DNA from: Chrysochromulina parva
Lineage: Eukaryota > Haptophyta > Prymnesiales > Chrysochromulinaceae
Length of the DNA stretch: 18,434 nt
Direction: 5' to 3'
Assembly: GCA_002887195.1 (NCBI GenBank)
Contig: PJAB01000986.1
Location: forward strand, 1 to 18,434
Of the stretch, positions 6,443-13,732 are shown piece after piece. Under the pieces are notes generated by a model, which was not told the origin of the DNA, did no database searches, and was given only the letters and a program-made list of their open reading frames with translations. How positions within the stretch are numbered: position 1 is the first letter of the stretch; every line of letters begins with the position of its first letter. A program made the position numbers and the translations under genes.

Positions 6443-8671
6443 ATGGCCGCGAAGATCGGCCTGCGCCCACCGCGCAGCTTGAACCCTGCGGAGGTGGAAT
6501 CCAAGAAGAAAACCGCCCGCAGCGAGTTGAAGAAGATGACGACCGATGCCGACGCTGAGATCGCGAAGTTCATGGCGCGGATGGCGGAGAAGAAGGCGTG
6601 GTCGCGGATCGAGGAGATCAAGCAGGAGGAGTCGGTGGCGGGCGCAGCGAAGGCGGAAGCCGCTCGGCGTGCGGCTGCGGCGCAGGAGCGAGCGGCTGCA
6701 TTCCAAGGCCTTCTCGGCGGGGTGCCGGTGGAGGACGAGGCGCCCAAGGCGGACGAGGCGGCGATCTTGGAGGCGGCGAGGCTTCGTGAGGTGCTGGCGC
6801 AGGCAAACGCGCTGGCGGAGCGAGCACTCGCCAATAGGGCCGCGAAGGTGGCGGCCGAGGCGGCGGCGAAGGCGACGAAGGAGTGGGACGGTGCAGGTTT
6901 ATTCGGAGGATTGTTCGGGGGATGGGGCGGCGGCAACGGCGGCGGCGGCGGGATCGGAGGCGGCGGCGGCGGCGGGATCGGAGGCGGCGGCGGCGGCGGC
7001 GACGGCAGCGGGAGCGGCGGCGGCGGCGGCAGCGGCTGGGACGTCGTTCCGCCCGGGGACGCTCGTCGCAGTCCGTCCATATATGGTAGCCCGATACGAA
7101 CAGGCAGCCCGATACGAGCAGGCAGCCCGCCCAAGGTGCTCTCCCTTTCGAGCGCTTCGCCATGCATGCAAGTGCTCACCACAGCGCCGTGTCCGCCTCA
7201 GGTGCTCTCCCTATCGAGCGTTTCGCCGCAGCAGCTTGAGGCGGTGGCCGAGGCGGAGGCGGAGGCGGAGGCGGAGGAGGCGTTTGCGCCCTGGGGCGAG
7301 CTGGGCGCCGTCGCGGCACCGAGGGCGCTTTGTGAGCGAAAGAGACTCGGATGGCCTCGGATTGCCGCTGATGGCCTCTGATTACCTCTGATTACCTCTG
7401 ATTACCTCTGATTGCCTCCGATTGCCTCTGATGGCCTCTGATTGCCACTGATTACCACTGATTGTGTCGTGATTGCCTCTGATTGCCACTGATTGTGTCG
7501 CTTTGTAAGCGAAAGAGGCGCTTGGATGAGCCTTGGATGAGCCTTTGATGAGCCTTTGATTGCCCTCCTCATCAGGTGCGGAAGAGGAAGCCCTCCGAGA
7601 GCTTCGGAAGCAATGCAAGGCCGCCGAGCGCAAGGTGTAGCAGCTGCCACTGATGACCTCCGATTGCCTACGAGATTACGCCCCTCATCACCTTTGATTG
7701 CGCCCCTCATCAGGTGGAGCAGCTGCGCGCGACGGGTGGCGTCGCGCTGCAGGATGCCAACGCAGAGCTCCAGCTCATCAAGCCGCGCTACCGTGCGCTG
7801 ATGGCCTCTGATGGCCTCTGATGACTCTGATGGCCTCCCTCATCAAGCCGCGCTACCGTGCGCTGATGACGCCCGATGGCCTCTCTGAGTGCGCCCCTCA
7901 TCAGCAGCTTTGATTGCGTCCCTCATCAGCTTTGAGTGCGCCCCTCATCAGCAGCTTTGATTGCGTCCCTCATCAGCTTTGAGTGCGCCCCTCATCAGGT
8001 GCGGCCGCTGCCAGCTGGAACGCCAAGGAGAAGGGGAACGACGACGAGCGCCGGGTCGCGCTCAAGACGGCGCTCGGTGGGGCTGCGAAGCCCCTCGCGA
8101 GGCCCGAGGCGCTCAATACGGCGCTCGACGCGAAGCCCAAGCCCACGGGCGACGGCGGCGCCGTGATGGGCGGCGCCGTGATGGGCGGCGCCAATCCGCG
8201 CCCGTCCGGCGCCGTGTTGGGCGGCTCGTCCGCGGCGCAGCTGTCCGCGCGCCGTCTCGAGCGCCATGGCGTGCGCATGGAGTTGCGTAAGGTGAGCGCC
8301 CGCCACGGCGCGCTTGAGCCCATATCGCCCACCACGGCGCCCATGTCCCGTAGTGCCCACCACGGCGCGTACGCCCGTGGTGCCCTCCACAGCGCGCACG
8401 CCCTTCGTGCACACCACGGTGCCCACGCCCGCAGCGCCCAAGGCGGGCGGCGCCCTGCAGGCACGTGCTCACCACGGCGTCCTCTCCTCCACAGGCGAGC
8501 GCTCTCAAGCCCGCAGTGCCGAAGGCGAGCGGCGCTGGTGGAGCCGGTGCTCGACACGGCGCGGGCGGCGGCGCTCCGACTGGCTACCTCGGCTTACCGG
8601 CAGGCCACCCGGCGGCGAAGCACCACCAGATGCAGGAGCTTGCGAATGCGCGCGCAAAGGGAGGCTGGTGA
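6443..8671 (+). CDS. Coiled-coil, Gly-rich protein of unknown function, 6 exons
   Basis: I do not recognise the family. Inferred exons: 6443-7135, 7202-7331, 7576-7634, 7714-7792, 7999-8291, 8495-8671, total 1431 nt (476 aa), with phases 0, 1, 0, 1, 0. The start is the first ATG (MAAKIGLRPP). Residues about 20-140 are rich in Lys, Glu and Ala and probably form coiled coil (KFMARMAEKKAWSRIEEIK). About 150-200 is a polyglycine tract encoded by a GGC array (6920-7035). Then come SPIRTGSPIRAGSP Ser-Pro repeats, an AEAEAEAE tract, a second helical segment (EEEALRELRKQCKAAERK joined to VEQLRATGG) and a basic-to-flexible tail ending LANARAKGGW. It could be a cytoskeletal or flagellar scaffold, but nothing seen proves it. 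Intron 1 (66 bp) is in frame without stops and could be retained. Confidence 0.7.
6920..7035 (+). repeat. GGC trinucleotide tract (polyglycine)
   Basis: Interrupted GGC runs inside exon 1 of the coiled-coil gene encode Gly with sparse Asn, Ile, Asp and Ser. Length variation between strains is likely. Confidence 0.85.
7136..7201 (+). repeat. Coiled-coil gene intron 1, GCATGC/CACCACGG family
   Basis: A 66-bp interval beginning AAG|GTGCTCTCCC and ending CCGCCTCAG|GTGCTCTCCC. The first 26 bases copy the first 26 of exon 2 with two mismatches, and the remainder is the GCATGCAAGTGCTCACCACA motif (7164-7188). It is in frame and could be read as VLSLSSASP followed by a copy. The motif shared with other introns favours splicing. 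Confidence 0.65.
7332..7575 (+). repeat. Coiled-coil gene intron 2, decamer array
   Basis: A 244-bp intron with donor CTTT|GTGAGCG and acceptor CTCATCAG|GTGCGG. It holds repeated TGATTACCTC, TGATTGCCTC and TGATTGCCAC units, and a second copy of the exon/donor junction (CGCTTTGTAAGCGAAAGAG, about 7499-7517) that offers an alternative donor. Confidence 0.75.
7635..7713 (+). repeat. Coiled-coil gene intron 3
   Basis: A 79-bp intron. Its start GTGTAGCAGCTGC copies the exon 4 start GTGGAGCAGCTGC with one change, which also creates an in-frame TAG. It ends TGCGCCCCTCATCAG. Confidence 0.8.
7793..7998 (+). repeat. Coiled-coil gene intron 4
   Basis: A 206-bp intron. A copy of the exon 4 end plus its donor (TCATCAAGCCGCGCTACC then GTGCGCTGATG) recurs at about 7839-7867. 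The rest is TGATGGCCTC units and GAGTGCGCCCCTCATCAG units repeated several times, so several 3' splice-site copies lie in tandem. Confidence 0.75.
8292..8494 (+). repeat. Coiled-coil gene intron 5, CCACGGCGC array
   Basis: A 203-bp intron with donor AAG|GTGAGCGC and acceptor CTCCACAG|GCGAGCGC. It is an imperfect array of GCCCACCACGGCGC-like units of variable spacing, with a GCACGTGCTCACCACGGCG copy near the end. The intron start differs from the exon 6 start by one C-to-T change within the first eight bases, and that change makes the GT donor. Confidence 0.75.
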
Positions 8672-8778
8672 GGAGGGCGTGGAGGGCCGTCCGGCGGGGC
8701 GCTAGTGGACCCTCGGGTGTAACGTGAACGTGGAGGGCCGTTGGCGGGGGTCTCGCCGCAAATACACACAACACAGCT

Positions 8779-8784
8779 AATAAA
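8779..8784 (+). terminator. Possible poly(A) signal AATAAA
   Basis: AATAAA lies about 110 bp after the stop of the coiled-coil gene, in the 241-bp gap between it and the convergent Nopp140 gene. Poly(A) signals vary in algae, so this is only suggestive. Confidence 0.3.
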
Positions 8785-8912
8785 TGTGGGCACGCGCGCG
8801 CGCTCGTTTCGCGCCATGTGTCTCCATGCGTGAAAACATCTGACCGGACCGCCTGCAGCAGCACATCACAGCCTGACATTTTCTCAAACGAGAAACGTGT
8901 CCGGGGCTTCGG

Positions 8913-10024
8913 TCAGAACTTGATCGAGTTGACCTGGTTCGTATCTAGTACCCCTCCGCGGTACGTGCCGCGCTTGGCCTTGGTCATCTCTTTCTGGAAG
9001 GCCTTGCCCTTGACCGGCCCGAGCCTCGCCTGCGCCTTGTCGGCGTACGTGTGCCCGGCCGCCCGCAGCGCCGCCCAGCTATTGTCCGCCAGCTCGCTCT
9101 TTTCGAACTCAATCTTGTCATACTGGATCCGCGAAAAGGGCACGTTGCGGCCGGCGGGCGCGGGCTCGGGCACCTGATGAGGAGAGCAATCAGAGGCTGT
9201 CAGAGGGTCATCAGCAGCCATCAGCGGCCGGCGAGCGCTGTCTCGGGCACCTTTTGGCGCGGCGGCGTCGGCTTGGGTGCCGCAGGGTCCCAGGCGGCGG
9301 GCGCTGTCTCGGGCACCTTTTGGCGCGGCGGCGTCGGCTTGGGTGCCGCAGGGTCCCAGGCGACCTTCTCCCACGACGCGGCATTCGCCGAAGGGTCCCA
9401 AGTCTCTTTCCACGAAACGTCCTCTTTCTTGGGCTCAGTCTTCTCCTCCTTCTCCTCCTCCTCCTTCTCCTCGTCGTCGTCCTCATCGCTGTCGTCGTCG
9501 TCGTCGTCATCGCTATCATCATCATCATCGTCATCGTCATCGCTGTCATCATCGCTGTCGTCGTCGTCGTCGTCGTCGTCGTCAGCCTTTTTGGCCGCAG
9601 GCTTGGCAGCAGCAGCGGCAGGCTTGGCAGCGGCAGCAGCGGCAGGCTTGGCAGCGGCAGCAGCGGCAGCAGGAGCAGTGCTCGGCGCCTTGCTTGCGGC
9701 TGGCACATCCTCGTCGCTGTCATCGTCTTCGCTGTCATCGTCGTCATCGTCGCTGTCGTCGTCGTCGCTGTCGTCGTCGTCGCTGGCGGCGGCCTTCTTC
9801 TGTGCGATCGGTGCAGGCTCATCACGTCCGCGCTTGCTTCCGGTGATTGGTGCCAGGTCAGTGAGCTTCAAGCCAAACGAGCGCCGCGCGGGTGGCACGG
9901 CGAGCAACGCCTCCTCGGCAAAGGCTCTAGCCGACTTGGAATAGCCTTGGGTGCTGAGGAAGTCGTAGATGGCTGGATAGATATCGACGATCGGGATGCA
10001 ATGCTCGCGCGAAGAGGCAGCCAT
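8913..10024 (-). CDS. NOLC1-like: Nopp140/SRP40-like nucleolar phosphoprotein with LisH
   Basis: Two exons on the minus strand: 10024-9251 (258 codons) and 9173-8913, giving 344 aa. The start is the ATG of MAASSREHC; the upstream extension of the frame lacks supporting features. Residues about 13-40 (YPAIYDFLSTQGYSKSARAF) are a LisH dimerisation motif. The centre alternates acidic Asp/Ser blocks with many SDDDD casein-kinase-2-type sites and Ala/Lys/Pro blocks, the Nopp140 pattern. The last 80 residues are the SRP40 C-terminal domain (ADNSW, KGKAFQKEMTKAKRGTYRGG, QVNSIKF end). Nopp140 proteins chaperone box C/D and H/ACA snoRNPs between nucleolus and Cajal bodies and support Pol I transcription. 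It is smaller than the animal protein (about 700 aa) and nearer yeast Srp40 in length. It is divergent with the gene at 10253. Confidence 0.9.
9174..9250 (-). repeat. Nopp140 intron beginning with a copy of exon 2
   Basis: A 77-bp GT-AG intron. Its first 27 bases (GTGCCCGAGACAGCGC onward) copy the first 27 of exon 2 (24/27 identical). It then has TGATGGCTGC, TGATGACCCTC and TGATTGCTC units and ends TCCTCATCAG. Exons join in phase 0 (PRQK|VPEP). Confidence 0.85.
9235..9366 (-). repeat. 66-bp coding tandem duplication at the intron edge
   Basis: Two near-identical 66-bp units (9235-9300 and 9301-9366) encode a 22-residue repeat, WDPAAPKPTPPRQKVPETAP plus AA. The first unit in the transcript is fully coding. 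The second contains the exon end and the intron donor at the equivalent AAG|GTGCCC. Confidence 0.9.
9430..9790 (-). repeat. GAC/TCG-rich low-complexity coding tract
   Basis: GAC, GAT and TCG codon repeats encoding the Asp/Ser blocks of the Nopp140-like protein. The same DNA is open in other frames, giving artefactual poly-Ser or hydrophobic readings on the plus strand. Confidence 0.85.
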
Positions 10025-10252
10025 TGTTGACGTCCACGAGTCGTCCACGTCGCTGCGACGCCCTGTGAATGCTCGCCACGCTAGCTCGACTCCCACGGGC
10101 ACAGATGGGGGCCCAGTGCTCCCACAAGTAATGGGAGCCAAAGGGGGGGGCTTAAAAAAGACACAAAAGTTCGCAAAGTTTCCGTCGACTGTTTCGCCAT
10201 CGAGTCTCTCCCTCTCCATCCCGAACACGGCCGTCCTCACGCGCACCCGAAC
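10025..10252. promoter_or_regulatory. Shared divergent promoter region
   Basis: 228 bp separate the start codons of the Nopp140-like gene (minus) and the unknown single-exon gene (plus). An A-rich stretch (TTAAAAAAGACACAAAAG, about 10152-10170) next to a run of G at 10143-10150 is the only compositional landmark; a TATA role is speculative. Confidence 0.4.
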
Positions 10253-11125
10253 ATGACCACCGTCGCACGGCCGGTGACACCACAGATGCAGAAGGAGCTC
10301 GACAGCCTCGTCTACGGCTGGAGCACGCCGACGCGTGCCTCAAGGTGCGAACGCTTTCAGAAGGTCAAGACAAACTCCACGTATTCGCAACTGCAGGGCT
10401 TTAGCGGCCACAACCCCGCCTCGATCATTCTCACTCCAGTGCACGCGCCGCAAGTGCTCAAGCAGCACTCGCCGGATCGCCGTCCCAGCACCGCCGTCTC
10501 GCCGATGCGCCCCATCACCACTGTCCATCCTCCGCTGTGGGACAAGCGCGACTTTCCCGACCTCAAGGGATACCGCGAGATCACGCCCGCTGGTTTCAAG
10601 CGCGGCTTCTCGCGCAGCCCGACCACCGTCCCCAAGCACGCCGCGGGAGAGGGCGCGAACGCGTTGATGGTCATTCGGACCCCGAAGAATCAAAAGCTCG
10701 AGATCTCAAAGCTCGAGATCCAGGTCCCATCTCACGAGACTTCCCACAGCTCGATCGAGGTTCAAAGACAGCCCTCCAGGCCTCCGACGGCGCAGGCGCC
10801 GGTGCCGGACTGGCCCTCGGCCACCGCGCCGGCCGAGGGCTTCTCCTTCTTCGACACGCCGCGCACGCCGATGAGCTTCGAGCGTACCTCGTCAGATCTC
10901 GGCGCCAGATCTGAGCTCGGTTATGCGGGCCAGAGCACTCTGTCGCGGAGCCAAGCGCGCCTGTTCGACAGCAGCGCGATGGCAGCGCCCGCCGGCTCGA
11001 CGAGCTCCTTTGCGTGGCTGCCGAAGCCGCCCCTCAGGCTGCTGGCCTCGTCGATGCAGCACCTCTCACCGAATCTGGCGGCTGCCGGCGTGCGCTCCGC
11101 CTCGGCGCCGAGCTGGTGGGCGTGA
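10253..11125 (+). CDS. Uncharacterised 290-aa protein, single exon
   Basis: One open frame from ATG (MTTVARPVTPQMQKEL) to TGA at 11123-11125. I do not recognise a family. It is basic and Ser/Pro/Thr-rich, without membrane segments or signal peptide. Landmarks: YGWSTPTRASRCERF near the N-terminus, a conserved-looking centre (PPLWDKRDFPDLKGYREITP then GFKRGFSRSP), a short internal duplication (KLEISKLEI), a disordered Pro/Ala stretch, FFDTPRTPMSF, and a Ser/Ala-rich tail. Several SP/TP sites could be phosphorylated. Codon use (strong C/G third positions), good length and the absence of intron-type repeats support a real gene. It is the only complete gene here without a recognisable intron. Confidence 0.75.
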   Translation: MTTVARPVTPQMQKELDSLVYGWSTPTRASRCERFQKVKTNSTYSQLQGFSGHNPASIILTPVHAPQVLKQHSPDRRPSTAVSPMRPITTVHPPLWDKRDFPDLKGYREITPAGFKRGFSRSPTTVPKHAAGEGANALMVIRTPKNQKLEISKLEIQVPSHETSHSSIEVQRQPSRPPTAQAPVPDWPSATAPAEGFSFFDTPRTPMSFERTSSDLGARSELGYAGQSTLSRSQARLFDSSAMAAPAGSTSSFAWLPKPPLRLLASSMQHLSPNLAAAGVRSASAPSWWA

Positions 11126-11461
11126 GATCTCGATCTCGGCCTCCTACATCCTTCTCGGCATTGATCTCGACCTTCATCTCTCGGACTATCTCGGTATTCA
11201 TCGGACAATGGTCTGCGCGCGCTGGGTCTGTGCGAGGCGGCTCCCGGCGAGGAGCGCTCGCTGTGTGGCAGCTCCCACTGTCTTGTGCGCCCCCACAACC
11301 CCTCATGAGCGAAAATTTTGAAGAAAAACCATCTCCGACGTTCCCTTTTTCGGGAAAAGCGGTAACCGGTTTCGTACACGTACATCGTACAATACTTGTA
11401 CACAAAGGGTACTCGATGTGTCCTCGCGTCTGCATCTCACCCCGTCCAGTGCAGCAGCACC
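11126..11461. other. Intergenic, unknown gene to ZIP gene
   Basis: 336 bp between two plus-strand genes. It should hold the 3' UTR of the first and the promoter of the ZIP gene. Nothing is recognised except the GTAC cluster at its right end. Confidence 0.5.
11374..11412 (+). promoter_or_regulatory. Cluster of five GTAC motifs upstream of ZIP gene
   Basis: GTAC starts at 11374, 11380, 11387, 11398 and 11409, spaced 6, 7, 11 and 11 bp, ending 50 bp before the ZIP start codon. GTAC is the core bound by the copper-response regulator CRR1 in Chlamydomonas. Whether this organism has such a factor is unknown, so function is inferred only from clustering and from the metal-transport gene downstream. 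Confidence 0.4.
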
Positions 11462-13118
11462 ATGCGTAGTCTCGCCCTGTCGATCGGCATGTGCATGCTC
11501 GCTACCGCAGCCGCCGGTGTTGGCCATGGCCACGGTGGTGGCCATATCGAGGCCGAGTCCGGCTGGGAGTGGGCCGGGAGCTTCGACACGCCCGACAACC
11601 ACTACGTGTGGCAGGCTCAGGCCGTCGAGGGTGTGGAGGACAACCACGGGTACGTGGACCCGAGCATGAAGATGGTCATCTTCAGGATCCCCGACTCGAC
11701 CGAGGAGTCGCTCCACGCGGTCGAGGAGGAGGCGGGCCACAGCTTCGACGTCAACTGCACGGAGGTCGAGGTGAACGAGTACATCCTGCCTACGATCCCC
11801 GCGAACCTTCCGGGCGGCGTGGAGTATTGCTACGAGCTGCACTTCGCCGTGGGCATCAACCCCACCTCATCCTTCTTCATCAACACCACGGGCGTCGCTG
11901 CCGTCGCCATCTTCGCCCAGCACGTGCCCGTCGAGTTCGAGCGTGATATGCACTACTTCAAGGACGTGCACGGCGACGACATCGAGCCCGTGCACGAGCT
12001 GCCCGAGAGCGAGGAGGCGGAGGTTGAGGCGGAGGTTCCCCGCCCGTGGGGCACCGTCGTCGGTGCCGCGATCGTCGTCAACCTCATCACGTTCACCGGC
12101 GTCGTCTTCGCCGTTCCCGCGTGCATCAAGATGAGGACCACGTACCCGGTGGTCCTCTTCTCCTTGGCGAACGCCTTCGCCTCGGGCGCGCTGCTCGCCG
12201 CGGCCTTCTTCATGATGCTGTACGAGGCGACGCACATGCTCACCGACCCGAAGGAGTCCTTCTCCGCCTTCATGTGGGGCGCCCTCATCCTGACCGGCTT
12301 CATCACGTCCAGCCTGTTGGAGGTCGTCGTCCAGGCGATCATGCCGCCGGCCTCCTCGCCCGACACGGCGAACACCAAGGACGGCATCCAGATCGAGATC
12401 ACCCAAAAGTCGAAGCGCGTCCGCGTCCTGAGCGGCGTACTGGTGGGCGACTTTATCCACAACTTCGTTGATTGCCTCCCTCATCTTCGTTGATTGCCTC
12501 CCTAATCTTCGTTGATTGCCTCCCTCATCAGGTGGGCGACTTTATCCACAACTTCGTTGATTGCCTCCCTCATCTTCGTTGATTGCCTCCCTAATCTTCG
12601 TTGATTGCCTCCCTCATCAGGTGGGCGACTTTATCCACAACTTCGTCGACGGCCTCCTCATCAGCTTCGCGTTCATGTTCTGTGACGCTACCGCGGGCTG
12701 GAGCATCGCTGCTTCCACAGTGTACCACGAATTCGCACAGGAGGTGTCCGACTACCTCGTGCTGACGGACCCGAAGCAGGGCAACCTCTCCACCCCAATG
12801 GCGCTCCTATTGAACTTTTTGTCGGGCACCTCGGTCATCTGGGGCGCGATCATCATGGTCGGGATGGGCGACGTCGACATCCGTGCGCAGGGTCTGCTGC
12901 TTGCTTTCGGCGGTGGCGTCTACATCCAGATAGGCGCGACGGAGTGCATGAACCGCGTGCACAGCTCCGTCAACAGCAACATGCTCCGCTTCGCCGCGTT
13001 CCTCGCCTTCGCGGCTGGTGCCATCTCGATCGGCCTCGTCCTCTATGACCACGAGCACTGCGTACCGGCCGAGGCGGAGCTCGACGCTCACGGCCACGGC
13101 CACGGCCACGGCCACTGA
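11462..13118 (+). CDS. ZIP-family metal transporter
   Basis: ZIP proteins carry Zn2+, Fe2+ or Mn2+ into the cytosol from outside or from organelles. Exons 11462-12442 and 12621-13118 give 492 aa. The start is the first ATG (MRSLALSIGMCMLATAAAG), which begins a likely signal peptide. An ectodomain of about 170 residues follows, with His-rich GHGHGGGH, Cys residues and NCT/NTT glycosylation sequons. Eight membrane segments lie near 196-219, 227-256, 268-293, 325-347, 353-375, 388-412, 418-440 and 450-470. The metal-site motifs are HNFVDG (333-338) in TM4 and HEFAQEVSDY (363-372) in TM5, where the usual second His of HExxHE is Gln. The acidic linker before TM1 and the C-terminal (HG)n-H tail may bind metal. 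The TM3-TM4 loop is short and lacks a long His cluster. Substrate cannot be assigned. Confidence 0.92.
12443..12620 (+). repeat. ZIP intron: two exact 89-bp units copied from exon 2
   Basis: The intron is 178 bp, two tandem 89-bp units (starts 12443 and 12532). Each begins GTGGGCGACTTTATCCACAA, identical to exon 2 starting at 12621, and ends GATTGCCTCCCTCATCAG. Within a unit TTCGTTGATTGCCTCCCT is itself repeated three times. Exon 2 reads GACGGCCTCCTCATCAG at the equivalent place, so exon and intron share both ends of the unit. Any of the GT/AG pairs in register gives the same protein. Retention hits an in-frame TGA. Confidence 0.9.
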
Positions 13119-13732
13119 ACCACGCGTCGTGATGGGCACCATTCGCCGGTTAGGGTTCGCGCGAGTAAGTGAGTAGCACCCGCCTTTCGGCAACGCACAC
13201 CGGCATGCGTGGCGAGGGGGGACCCCAGGGGTAATGTCCAATGTGACGGGGCGCCGCGCCGCCGCCTCCCGACGTTCGTCCATATTCCTTTTTGATCGGC
13301 TGATGTTAGATGAAAAATATCCCTCAAACCACTAACTTCTCTCTCGCGCGCTTAGCAGACCAAGATCGGCCTTTGATCGGCCTGCGAGTCAACAAGCGCT
13401 GAACAGCACTCCCGTTATCTTTTACCCGACCGACACGTTTGCGGAACACTCGAACTTACAACCTTGTTCCTCGGTTGTCGGTTCATTTCCGAACAGCAAT
13501 TATGCAGACAAGTACATAGTAAATGGCCGCTAAACCGCTCAACCATATTCACATTCGACATTGTCGGTATCGTGGCCGAAGACCCCACGCCACTCAAGAG
13601 CTCAAGATTGAGTGGACTTGGTTCCGCGACGGCGCGAATTCGAGAAGTCCTCGCGACATCCTGCAGCGCCGTCCGCGTCGCTGTCGAAGACGCGCTCAGC
13701 ATCGGAGGACCGAGAGTCTTCGTCTCTAGAAC
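13119..13732. other. Intergenic, ZIP to Myb gene
   Basis: About 610 bp between two plus-strand genes. Presumed ZIP 3' UTR and Myb promoter. I see no repeat family, RNA gene or convincing motif; short frames at 13415-13981 (minus) and 13464-13796 (plus) overlap the Myb start and look spurious. Confidence 0.5.

Noticed and set aside
6352..7182. Minus-strand frames opposite the coiled-coil gene (poly-Pro, poly-Arg)
   Set aside because: They are antisense readings of the GGC tract with no family features.
9051..10030. Plus-strand frames rich in Ser or Val/Leu opposite the Nopp140-like gene
   Set aside because: They are shadows of the GAC/TCG repeats; the minus frame has LisH, acidic blocks and the SRP40 domain.
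11867..12484. Minus-strand 205-codon frame opposite the ZIP gene
   Set aside because: It is the antisense of well-conserved ZIP transmembrane coding sequence.
13119..13732. Possible tRNA or small RNA in the ZIP-Myb gap
   Set aside because: I found no cloverleaf, box A/B pair or other RNA signature.
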